From NCBI GenBank assembly GCA_964384375.1, contig CAYLLN010000005.1:1-64000 (forward strand): a stretch of DNA of 64,000 bases, read 5' to 3'. Source of the DNA: CAYLLN01 sp964384375. Its GTDB lineage: Bacteria > Planctomycetota > Planctomycetia > Pirellulales > Pirellulaceae. The position numbers and the translations under genes are program-made. The notes beneath the pieces were generated by a model. The model was not told the DNA's origin. It did no database searches and worked only from the letters and a program-made list of their open reading frames with translations. Positions 1-7,770 of this stretch are shown piece by piece. Each line of letters starts with the position of its first letter. Within the stretch, counting starts at the first letter, position 1.

Positions 1-40
1 GCTCCGCGAACGAACGTCCTTTCGCGGAGCGAAAGGCGAC
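1..40. repeat. Dispersed palindromic repeat, copy A
   Basis: Bases 1-10 (GCTCCGCGAA) are the exact reverse complement of bases 21-30 (TTCGCGGAGC), followed by GAAAGGCGACA. A closely related element lies at 41282-41322. This copy is cut by the left edge of the window. It lies just downstream of the stop codon of the first minus-strand gene, so it could also act as a terminator. Confidence 0.6.
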
Positions 41-71
41 AATATCGCGGCTGCCATTTGAAACTGACTCA

Positions 72-809
72 CTACCTCACGCCGCCGTCGGCGCTCGCGG
101 ATTCCCCCGGCTTCGTCAGGCGGAACTGGAAGTTGCGGTATCGCTTTGCCCCGCCGCCGGCATCCTCCCAGCCGTAGGCGTACGTGCCGATGTGCCAGAT
201 GCGGATCGTCGAATCGGCCCAGATCGCAAAGCCGCACTGGCGAGCCCGCTCGCAGAAGGCGAAGTCCTCGGCCAGATACCACCAGCCGTCGCCGTCGGGA
301 TGCACGAGCGGCGTGAAGTACGGCACGAGCGTGCGGCCGGTCTCGGCCCGGCAAGTGGGCAAGGCGTGCCGCTCGCGCACCGCGTCGTAAACCGCCCGGC
401 GGATGAGCAGGAAGCCGGTCGGAGCGTACCGCACTTCGACGAGGCCCCCCTGCGGTCCGAAGACGATCCGCTCGGTTTCGGGGAACACATGAACGGCCAG
501 CTCGCGGCGGCCTTTCTTCGGATAGATGCCGGCGACGATGCCGTGCGGGTGCGAGCGGAGGCGATCGACGTCGGCCGCCCGAAAGCCGGTGTCCGCATCG
601 ATCCACATCGTTTCCTCAAATCCGTCGGCCAGGGCGTCGCTCGCCATCTGCGAGCGGCCGAGGGCGATATCGGCATAGCCCCGGATGCGGCGGACGACGT
701 AGCCGCGGCGCTCCAACTCCTGCAGCGCGGCTTCGCACGCCGGCTCGATGAACTGAGCGACCGGCACAAGGACGGCGCATTTCGACGGCGGGCAGGGATC
801 GAAATTCAA
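72..809 (-). CDS. GT-A-fold glycosyltransferase-like protein
   Basis: A 245-residue soluble protein. Around residues 69-75 it has WIDADTG, a DxD-type motif (D71, D73) after a hydrophobic strand, as in nucleotide-sugar transferases of the GT-A fold. The N-terminal AVLVPVAQFIEPACEAAL resembles the first strand and helix of that fold. Near residue 207 WHIGTYAYGWED supplies a late His that could bind metal. I infer a family-2-like sugar transferase, but acceptor and donor cannot be read. Its ATG lies 3 bases after the stop of the upstream MBL-fold gene, so the two are probably cotranscribed. No signal peptide or membrane helix is visible. The exact family is uncertain. Confidence 0.6.
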   Translation of the reverse strand: MNFDPCPPSKCAVLVPVAQFIEPACEAALQELERRGYVVRRIRGYADIALGRSQMASDALADGFEETMWIDADTGFRAADVDRLRSHPHGIVAGIYPKKGRRELAVHVFPETERIVFGPQGGLVEVRYAPTGFLLIRRAVYDAVRERHALPTCRAETGRTLVPYFTPLVHPDGDGWWYLAEDFAFCERARQCGFAIWADSTIRIWHIGTYAYGWEDAGGGAKRYRNFQFRLTKPGESASADGGVR

Positions 810-812
810 GGC

Positions 813-1571
813 TCAGAACTCGATGGCGAGGTTGTCGTGAGCCAGGTCCGTGGCCGGGAAGATCGCGCGGGCCGTGGCGATGCCGATAGGATCGTCCGAT
901 TCGTCGAGAGCGTTGAAGTGCATCAGCACCAGCCGCTTCACCCCGGCGGCTTTGGCGAGCTGGGCGACAGGGGTGGTTGAACTGTGCCCGGTCTTGGCAG
1001 CCCAAGCCTCTTCGCCGTCGCGGAAGTTGCACTCGTGGACGAGCAGATCGACTCCGCGAATCCACTGAAGATACGGCGATGCCGCGCCAGCGGAAGTCGT
1101 ATCGGTGACAAACGCCAGCGAGCGGCCGTTTCCCGTGGGATCGGGCCAATCAAAGCGATAGCCGATCGAACCGCCCGGATGGTCGAGATGAAAGTGCGTG
1201 ACTTTCGCGCCGCAGGCCAGCATGAGCGATTGTTCGATTGGCCGGGCTACGAACGGGGGTGCGACGGGAAAGATCTCAGCGGAAAACAGATGCCGCTCGA
1301 TCGCGGCCAGTTTGGCGGCATCGCCGTGAACCGTCACCCGCTCGATGTTTTTCTCGTAGAGCGCATCGAGCAGCACCGTCAGGCCGAACGTGTGATCGAG
1401 GTGGGCGTGCGAGAGGAAGATGTCGAGCGTCGGCGTTTGCAGATGATTGCGAATGCGGAACAGGCCCGTCCCGGCATCGAGGACGATCCCCACCTCGGGC
1501 AGCATCAGACAGGTCGTCTGCCGCCGCTCGTTGGGATGATAGCCGGCTGTGCCGAGGAAAAGGAGTTTCAT
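813..1571 (-). CDS. MBL-fold metallo-hydrolase, RNase Z-like
   Basis: A 252-residue metallo-beta-lactamase-fold protein. The signature SHAHLDH (H55, H57, D59, H60) binds the two zinc ions. Further ligands are expected in VTHFHLDHPGG, FVTDTTSAG and the late GHSSTTP and LMHFNA segments. The arrangement with a GHS segment and a final LMHF resembles the ribonuclease Z/arylsulfatase branch of the superfamily rather than glyoxalase II. The real substrate is unknown: tRNA 3' processing or hydrolysis of a small ester or phosphodiester are both possible. It begins with the usual MKLLFLGTAG strand and has no signal peptide, so it is cytoplasmic. It probably leads a two-gene operon with the GT-like gene downstream. 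Confidence 0.8.
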   Translation of the reverse strand: MKLLFLGTAGYHPNERRQTTCLMLPEVGIVLDAGTGLFRIRNHLQTPTLDIFLSHAHLDHTFGLTVLLDALYEKNIERVTVHGDAAKLAAIERHLFSAEIFPVAPPFVARPIEQSLMLACGAKVTHFHLDHPGGSIGYRFDWPDPTGNGRSLAFVTDTTSAGAASPYLQWIRGVDLLVHECNFRDGEEAWAAKTGHSSTTPVAQLAKAAGVKRLVLMHFNALDESDDPIGIATARAIFPATDLAHDNLAIEF

Positions 1572-1587
1572 GGGGTAGGTTCCGCCC

Positions 1588-1626
1588 TGCCATCATAGTC
1601 GGCCGATAGGCGGGAAGCCTGCCCCA
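1588..1626. repeat. Short dispersed repeat after putA stop
   Basis: Immediately after the putA TAG, read on the minus strand, comes GGGGCAGGCTTCCCGCC and a nearby imperfect complement. A related sequence, with GGCAGGCTAGAAGCCTGCC, occurs at 17799-17820, where it is translated as the tail of a glycosyltransferase. This is probably a hairpin-forming interspersed element serving as an intergenic spacer or terminator. Confidence 0.5.
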
Positions 1627-4600
1627 CTATTCGCCGGCCTCCGGCGGCGGGGCAAACCCGCGTCGCACCGTGTGCTCGGTGATCGTCCGCGGCAGGACGA
1701 ACTGCAAGAGATAGTCGCGACCGCCCGCTTTGCTGCCGATGCCCGACATCTTGAAGCCGCCGAAGGGTTGCCGGCCGACCAGAGCGCCCGTGATCGCCCG
1801 ATTGAGATACAGATTGCCGACCAGAAACTCGCGGCGAGCCCGGTCGAGGCTGGCCGGGCTGCGGCTGAAGATGCCGCCGGTCAGGGCGTAGTCGGTGCCG
1901 TTCGCGATTTGTAGCGCCTCGGTCAGATCGGTCGCGCGGATGACGGCGAGCACCGGGCCAAAGATCTCCTCCTGGGCGATGCGGGCGTTTGGCGGCACGT
2001 CAGCGAAGATGTGTGGCCCGATGAACCAGCCTTGTTCGGCGAGTGGTCCGGCATTGACGCCCAGCACCAGCCGGCCCTCTGTTTTTCCGACTTCGATGTA
2101 ACGCTGAATGCGGCGGAACGATTCCTCGTCGATCACCGGGCCGATGCTGCTTGCGGGATCGTCGGCCGGGCCAAGCTGCAAACTAGCCGTCGCCGCGATC
2201 AGACGTTCCAGAAAGGCGTCATAAACCTCGGCCAGGACAATCGCTCGACTGCACGCGGAGCACTTTTGCCCCTGGTAGCCGAACGCACTTTTCATCACGC
2301 CGACCACCGCTTCGTCGAGGTCAGCGTCGCTATCAACGATAATCGCGTTCTTCCCCCCCATCTCGGCGATAACGCGTTTGACCTGCTGGCTGCCCCGTTT
2401 AGACACCTCTGCCGCCGTCGCGTTGATCGCCAGGCCCACCTGCCGCGAGCCAGTGAACGCGACGAGCGACACGTCGGGATGCTCGACGAGGGCCGCGCCG
2501 CACTCCTCACCGCGGCCAGGCAAGTAGTTGAGCACGCCCGCCGGCAGGCCCACTTCGCGGAAAACCTCCATCAGCAATGCCGCCACGATCGACGATTGCT
2601 CTGCCGGTTTCATGACGACCGTGTTGCCGGTGGCGAGGGCGGCCGCCGTCATTCCTGTGAGAATGGCGAGCGGAAAGTTCCACGGAGCGATGACCGCGAC
2701 CACTCCTCGCGGCAGATACTCGAAGCGGTTCTCCTCGCCAGGCAGATCGACGCCATGCTCCCCCTGCAGCCGCACTGCCTCTGCCGCATAGAATTCCAGA
2801 AAGTCGATCGCCTCGTCGATATCGGCGGTCGCTTCGCGCCACCCCTTGCCGCACTCGAAGACTTCCCACGCCGCCAGCTCAAAGTGCCGCTGCCGCATCT
2901 CGTCGGCCGCCTGGCTGAGCAGTTCGGCACGCTGAACCGCGCCCGATTGCGACCACTGCGGCAGGGCGGCCTTGGCGGCAGCAACCGCTTGCGCGGCATG
3001 GTCGCGCGTGGCCATCGCAAACGTGCCCACGATGCGGTCCTTGTGCGACGGATCGCGCGAAATGCCCCGCTCGGGCGCGTCGATTGCTTCGCCGCCGATG
3101 ACGAGCGGGCAGTGCCGGCCCAGTCGCTCGCGAACCGCAGCCAGTGCATCCTGCATCGCCGCCCGATGCTGCGGCTGGGCGAAGTCGATGGGGGGTTCGT
3201 TGGTGAATGACATGACGTTTCCCATGTCCTTTTGCCGGGACCGAACCTGGCCCCGATGGGGATCGATTGGTGCTTCAGGCGAATTCTGAGAACGCGTTTG
3301 CTCCCGGCTAAGGTCAGTTAATTTCGCTTCCGCCGGATTTTGCAGCAGCTCCTCCGGCGGGCGATTCTCGACGAACCCCGCCCGCAGGAACGAATCGTTC
3401 GACGTGTTCTCCAGCAGCCGCCGCACGAGGTACGCCATGCCGGGGATCAGGTCGCCATACGGCATATAAATCCGGATGCGCTGGCCTCGATCGACGATTG
3501 CTTGCTTCTCGGCATCGGCCATGCCATAGAGCATTTGCAGTTCGAGAGCCGGCGGCGGCAGTTCCAGCATCTGCGCCGTCGCCAGTCCGTGGGCGAGTGA
3601 GCGGAGATTGTGCGAGCCAAGGGCGGGCCGCAGATGCTCCGTGTTTTGCAGGGCGAACCGTGTGCAGGCTTCAAAATTCGCGTCGCTCTGCCACTTCTTC
3701 TGCCAGACGGGGATCGGCCAGCCGTTGGCTTTGGCCTTGATCGTTTCGTAGTCCCAGTACGCCCCTTTCACGAGCCGCACCCAGACAGGCGTGCCACGCT
3801 CGGCCGCCCAATCTCGCAGGGCAACCAGGTCGGCCGCCGTCTCGCGGAGATAGCACTGCAGGACGATGCCGACGTCGGTCCAGTCGAGGAACTCGGGCTC
3901 TCTGAGGATCGTGCGAAAGATGTGTAGCGTGAGACTCTTCTTGTCGTACGACTCCATATCGACGTTGATGAAGGCCCCGAGCCGGCGCGCCTCGCGAAAC
4001 AACTCTCGCAGGCGCGGGCCGACGCGAGCAAGTGTTCCCTCCGTGTCAATCGCGTCGAACTGGCTGTCGAGCGCGGAGAGCTTGATCGACAGGTTGACGC
4101 GCGGAATCGGCCCGCGATGGTCAGTGTCGATGAGCGGGTCGGCGGGCCACGACAGCACTTCGGGCGTGATCGCAGCGAGCAGGTCGAGATAGGCCCGAAA
4201 GTATTGCTCGGCCTCACGCTGGCTGATGACGGCTTCACCCAGGATGTCGAGTGTGAAGGCACGGTGCTGGTCGCGCTCGCGGCGGGCGGCGGCAAGCACC
4301 TGGCGCACGTTTTCCCCTGCGATGAACCGCTTGGCGAAGTCGGTGGCGCTGACACGTGCCGCCTTGGCCACTGCGGCTCGCGTAAAAGGCATTCGCTGAG
4401 CAACCCCGAGTGCGACACGGGCGGCAGATGGCAACTGGTCGCGGACCTTGTCGAGATACTCGTGCAGGTGACCGGTCACCGAATCGGCTGAGCGGAGCAT
4501 CGGCAGGACATCGACAAACCGGAAGAGCTGCACCTTCAGCTCTTCGTCCTGCATCGACCAGGCCATCAGCCGGTCGTCCCACCAGCGGCGCTGCCAAATC

Positions 4601-4722
4601 TGCGGCTGGCTCTCGCGGCGATTGGCGAGCAGCTCGCGGCCGATGGTCTGTGTCAGCACCTCGACGGCCGAGCGGACGTTGGGAGCCAGATCGTCGAAGG
4701 GGAGAGCCAGAGTGTCGGGCAT
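1627..4722 (-). CDS. putA: Bifunctional proline dehydrogenase / L-glutamate gamma-semialdehyde dehydrogenase
   Basis: A 1031-residue PutA that oxidises proline to glutamate in two steps. The N-terminal FAD-dependent proline dehydrogenase domain (about residues 130-450) shows SIKLSALDSQFD, FINVDMESYD, VRLVKGAYWDYE, SHNLRSLAHG and the substrate-binding RRLLENTSNDSF. A polar linker (about 470-520) leads to the NAD-dependent aldehyde dehydrogenase domain (about 545-1010) with APWNFPLAI, GNTVVMKPAEQSS, FTGSRQVG, the general-base segment AEMGGKNA and the catalytic-cysteine segment GYQGQKCSACSR. There is no N-terminal ribbon-helix-helix domain, so unlike the E. coli protein it should not repress its own gene. 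It is divergent from a TonB receptor gene, and a pair of direct repeats lies between them. proB at 34.6 kb gives the window both proline breakdown and synthesis functions. Confidence 0.97.
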   Translation of the reverse strand: MPDTLALPFDDLAPNVRSAVEVLTQTIGRELLANRRESQPQIWQRRWWDDRLMAWSMQDEELKVQLFRFVDVLPMLRSADSVTGHLHEYLDKVRDQLPSAARVALGVAQRMPFTRAAVAKAARVSATDFAKRFIAGENVRQVLAAARRERDQHRAFTLDILGEAVISQREAEQYFRAYLDLLAAITPEVLSWPADPLIDTDHRGPIPRVNLSIKLSALDSQFDAIDTEGTLARVGPRLRELFREARRLGAFINVDMESYDKKSLTLHIFRTILREPEFLDWTDVGIVLQCYLRETAADLVALRDWAAERGTPVWVRLVKGAYWDYETIKAKANGWPIPVWQKKWQSDANFEACTRFALQNTEHLRPALGSHNLRSLAHGLATAQMLELPPPALELQMLYGMADAEKQAIVDRGQRIRIYMPYGDLIPGMAYLVRRLLENTSNDSFLRAGFVENRPPEELLQNPAEAKLTDLSREQTRSQNSPEAPIDPHRGQVRSRQKDMGNVMSFTNEPPIDFAQPQHRAAMQDALAAVRERLGRHCPLVIGGEAIDAPERGISRDPSHKDRIVGTFAMATRDHAAQAVAAAKAALPQWSQSGAVQRAELLSQAADEMRQRHFELAAWEVFECGKGWREATADIDEAIDFLEFYAAEAVRLQGEHGVDLPGEENRFEYLPRGVVAVIAPWNFPLAILTGMTAAALATGNTVVMKPAEQSSIVAALLMEVFREVGLPAGVLNYLPGRGEECGAALVEHPDVSLVAFTGSRQVGLAINATAAEVSKRGSQQVKRVIAEMGGKNAIIVDSDADLDEAVVGVMKSAFGYQGQKCSACSRAIVLAEVYDAFLERLIAATASLQLGPADDPASSIGPVIDEESFRRIQRYIEVGKTEGRLVLGVNAGPLAEQGWFIGPHIFADVPPNARIAQEEIFGPVLAVIRATDLTEALQIANGTDYALTGGIFSRSPASLDRARREFLVGNLYLNRAITGALVGRQPFGGFKMSGIGSKAGGRDYLLQFVLPRTITEHTVRRGFAPPPEAGE

Positions 4723-4765
4723 GCGTGCGGCTACGGGGCAATTCGTGGTGGTCGAGGAATTATAC

Positions 4766-4817
4766 CGATGCTAGCACCCCAGGCACGTCAGCTTGCTATG
4801 CAAGTCGATGCTAGCAC
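4766..4817. promoter_or_regulatory. 12-bp direct repeats between putA and the TonB receptor gene
   Basis: CGATGCTAGCAC occurs exactly at 4766-4777 and again at 4806-4817, 40 bp apart (about four helical turns), in the divergent intergenic region 44 bp upstream of the putA ATG. The spacing suits paired binding of a regulator. However, GCTAGC-containing short repeats also occur near 15577-15597 and 25096, so this may be part of a dispersed repeat family instead. Confidence 0.35.
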
Positions 4818-4991
4818 ACCCGACACTGCCGCGCCGGCGTCCAAAGTTGCACGAAAGCCGCCCTGCTTGCCGAGATTACCGCAAGCGACTGTCGATTGGG
4901 TGGGCTGCGAGTTTACTCGCGCGGGAGATGGATGGCCCGCAGGACTCGATTGCAGAGTCAACCCCGATCGCTGAGCCACAAAGGATTGTGC

Positions 4992-7127
4992 ATGAACGAT
5001 CGCCTCAAGCGGCCGATGGCCTATGTCTGGCCGTGCGCGCTTGCCGTGGCGGTCGCTTTCTTGATTGCGCCACACCAGGCGACGGCGCAAACAACGGCGG
5101 AACTTGCGCCCGACGATCCGGCAGCGCTTGGTACAGCGTCCGCGCCGGCGGGAGACGACTTCGAGACGCTCTTGCAGCTTGCCGAACAAGACGTTTCGCA
5201 GCTGACGGAAGTGAAGGTCTCCGAGCGCGTGCCGACGCTCGATACCGAGGTTTCGACCGTCTCGCGAGCGCCCAGTACCGTCGGTAAGTCGCCGGCAGCG
5301 GTCTTTGTCATCACGCCCGAGATGATTCGCCGCTCCGGCGCAAGGAGCATTCCCGAAGTCCTGCGGATGGCACCGGGCGTGAACGTGGCCCGGATCGACT
5401 CAAACAAATGGGCCGTGACCATTCGCGGCTTCAACAGCCGGTATGCCAACAAGCTGCTCGTGCAGATCGACGGGAGGACGATCTATACGCCGCTCTTTTC
5501 GGGCGTTATCTGGGAAGCCCAGGACGTGCTGCTCGAAGATGTCGAGCGTATCGAGGTGATTCGCGGCCCTGGTGCGTCGGTGTGGGGCGCGAACGCGGTC
5601 AACGGCGTCATCAACATCATCACCAAGCGAGCCGGCGTAACGCAGGGAGCATATGGCGAAGTGGGGGGAGGAACCTACGAGCAAGGTTTTGTCAGCGGCC
5701 GCTACGGCGGCCAGATGGGGAATGACGTGGATTATCGCGTCTGGGGCAAGGCGTTCGAGCGCGGCACCGGTGTGCCACCGCCGGGCGTTGAACCGTTCGA
5801 CAGCTGGCGCGGCGCCCGCGGCGGCTTTCGGATGGACTGGAATCCGGGGCGCTGCGACACCGACCTCTTCACACTGCAAGGGGATGCCTACGAGACGATG
5901 ACCGGCAGCTGCAACACGCTGCCGGCCCTGGTGCCGCCGTTCAGCACTACTGCCGAGAGCGATGCCTGGTATCGCGGCTCGAACATTCTCGGACGCTGGA
6001 CGCACACGATCGACGACGAAACCGAATGGCAATTGCAGGCGTATTACGACTTTACGCAGATCGACGCCGCCCAAGGCCTGAGCTTTGTCGAAGACCGGGA
6101 TACGTTCGATCTCGACTTTCAGTACCGCCAGCCGCTGGGTGAGCGGCACAAGCTGATCTGGGGGATGGGCTATCGCTTAACGGCCGACGACCTCACCTAC
6201 GCTCCGATCCCGCTCGCGTTCACCGAGCCGCGGCAAACGATCCAGATCGGCAGTTTCTTCCTGCAGGACGAAATCGCCCTCGTCCCAGACCTCTGGTCGG
6301 CGACCCTCGGCAGCAAGTTCCTCTACAACACGTACACGAACTTCGAGTACCAGCCGACGGCTCGGTTGCTTTACACCCCCGACGATCGGCAGTCGATGTG
6401 GGCTGCCGTCTCTCGAGCGGTGCGCATTCCATCGCGAGCCGAAGACTCGATTCTGGCCACACTAGCGCCAACCGTTCCCGCCCCGGTCTTCACGCAGATC
6501 GTCGGCAATCCCGAACTCGTCAGCGAGGACATGATCGCGTACGAAGCTGGCTACCGCGCCGCGCCGAGCGATTACTTCTCGTGGGACGCGGCCGTGTTTT
6601 TCAATCAATACGAGAATCTGGTCGGTTATATGCCCGGTGTGCCGCAAGCGACGCCGATCGGCCTCGTCATCCCACTCAATCTCGACAACGTGATCCGGGC
6701 CCAGTCCTACGGCTTTGAGCTGGCGGCCACCACGCAGATGACCGACTACTGGGAGCTGCGCGGGGCCTACAGTTACCTCCAGATCGAAGTGCTGGGCCTT
6801 GCGCCGGGAACCGTCGGCACGACCGACGCGGAGGGGCTTTCCCCGGTGAATCAAGTCTATCTGCAATCGTCACACGATTTGGGGCGCGGCGTTGAGCTCG
6901 ATCTGATCGGCCGTTATGTGGATAGCCTGCCAGCCGCCAATGTCCCCTCGTACATCGTCGGCGACGTGCGGCTGGCGTGGCAATACGCGGCAGATGTCGA
7001 ACTGTTCGTCGTTGGCCGCGGCCTGTTCGACAACGGACACTACGAATTTGAAGGGGACGAAGCAGTCGGCGGCGTTGCGACTGGCGTGCGGAGCGAAGTG
7101 TATGGCGGCATCACGATTTGGCGATAG
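4992..7127 (+). CDS. TonB-dependent outer-membrane receptor
   Basis: A 711-residue receptor. The ATG at 4992 is preferred over the upstream in-frame start at 4896 because it gives a clear signal peptide ending near HQATAQ. A short DVSQLTEVKV segment precedes the plug domain (about residues 90-215), which contains AAVFVITPEMIRRSG, LRMAPGVNVARID, VTIRGFNSRYANKLLV, DVERIEVIRGPGASVWG and NAVNGVINIITK. The rest is the beta-barrel, ending GGITIWR. The ligand is unknown. The order receptor / YfiR-like protein / hybrid kinase, with gaps of only 9 and 16 bases, strongly suggests one operon coupling outer-membrane uptake to a signalling pathway. Confidence 0.92.
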   Translation: MNDRLKRPMAYVWPCALAVAVAFLIAPHQATAQTTAELAPDDPAALGTASAPAGDDFETLLQLAEQDVSQLTEVKVSERVPTLDTEVSTVSRAPSTVGKSPAAVFVITPEMIRRSGARSIPEVLRMAPGVNVARIDSNKWAVTIRGFNSRYANKLLVQIDGRTIYTPLFSGVIWEAQDVLLEDVERIEVIRGPGASVWGANAVNGVINIITKRAGVTQGAYGEVGGGTYEQGFVSGRYGGQMGNDVDYRVWGKAFERGTGVPPPGVEPFDSWRGARGGFRMDWNPGRCDTDLFTLQGDAYETMTGSCNTLPALVPPFSTTAESDAWYRGSNILGRWTHTIDDETEWQLQAYYDFTQIDAAQGLSFVEDRDTFDLDFQYRQPLGERHKLIWGMGYRLTADDLTYAPIPLAFTEPRQTIQIGSFFLQDEIALVPDLWSATLGSKFLYNTYTNFEYQPTARLLYTPDDRQSMWAAVSRAVRIPSRAEDSILATLAPTVPAPVFTQIVGNPELVSEDMIAYEAGYRAAPSDYFSWDAAVFFNQYENLVGYMPGVPQATPIGLVIPLNLDNVIRAQSYGFELAATTQMTDYWELRGAYSYLQIEVLGLAPGTVGTTDAEGLSPVNQVYLQSSHDLGRGVELDLIGRYVDSLPAANVPSYIVGDVRLAWQYAADVELFVVGRGLFDNGHYEFEGDEAVGGVATGVRSEVYGGITIWR

Positions 7128-7136
7128 CGGCATGGC

Positions 7137-7754
7137 ATGAATCACGAGCGGCGACAATTCGAGCACCCAGCCGGCAGGCTGCATCGCCGCCGCGCGGTCG
7201 CTGCGCTCTTCGGCTTTGCACTTGCCGCCTGCTCGCATCGCTGGGCGCTTGCCCAGGAAATCGAAGTCCTGCTCCCTGCGAAGGAAGCACAGGTCAAGTG
7301 CGCGTTTCTCTATAGCTTTTGCCTCATGATCGAATGGCCGGGACGTGCGTTTGCGGATGCCAAGGCGCCGGTCGTGATCGGCGTGCTCGGTGACCGGCCG
7401 CACCTGATGTATCTCGATCGGGTCGCGAAGAAGGAGGTTCGCGGGCGGCCACTCGTGATCGAGCGCTATCCCGGCGTCTCCCAGATCGGCGACTGCCACA
7501 TTCTGTTCATCACGGGGGGCGTTTCGCTGAAGGACGAGGCGGCGGCGATTGCCAAGCTGGGGCAGTCGCACACGCTCGTTGTCGGTGAGCGGTCGCTCGA
7601 TGCAGCAGCGGCCCGAACGCATATCCACTTCGTCATCGAAAACCAAGCGGTGAAGTTTCACCTCGACCACGATGCGGTCAAGCAGCGACAGCTCACCGTC
7701 GATCCCCGGCTGATCAAACTCGCCCGCCTCAAGCCCGCCGCAACGCCCCCGTAA
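7137..7754 (+). CDS. YfiR-family (DUF4154) periplasmic protein
   Basis: A 205-residue protein with an arginine-rich N-terminus and hydrophobic segment (RRRAVAALFGFALAACSH), possibly a lipoprotein signal with LAAC as lipobox. The mature part matches the YfiR pattern: KEAQVKCAFLYSFCLMIEWP, then PVVIGVLGD, VRGRPLVIERY, CHILFI, HTLVVGE, and the final HFVIENQAVKFHLDHDAVKQRQLTVDPRLIKLARL. YfiR proteins are periplasmic partners that restrain or signal through membrane proteins such as diguanylate cyclases. Here the partner is more likely the hybrid kinase encoded 16 bases downstream. It begins 9 bases after the TonB receptor stop. Confidence 0.88.
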   Translation: MNHERRQFEHPAGRLHRRRAVAALFGFALAACSHRWALAQEIEVLLPAKEAQVKCAFLYSFCLMIEWPGRAFADAKAPVVIGVLGDRPHLMYLDRVAKKEVRGRPLVIERYPGVSQIGDCHILFITGGVSLKDEAAAIAKLGQSHTLVVGERSLDAAAARTHIHFVIENQAVKFHLDHDAVKQRQLTVDPRLIKLARLKPAATPP

Positions 7755-7770
7755 ACGCTGCTCTGCCGTA

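Noticed and set aside
192..980. Long plus-strand ORF over the first two minus-strand genes
   Set aside because: It is a high-GC shadow frame of the GT-like and MBL-fold genes and shows no domain pattern.
2011..3210. A 399-residue plus-strand ORF
   Set aside because: It lies entirely inside putA, whose dehydrogenase motifs are unmistakable on the other strand.
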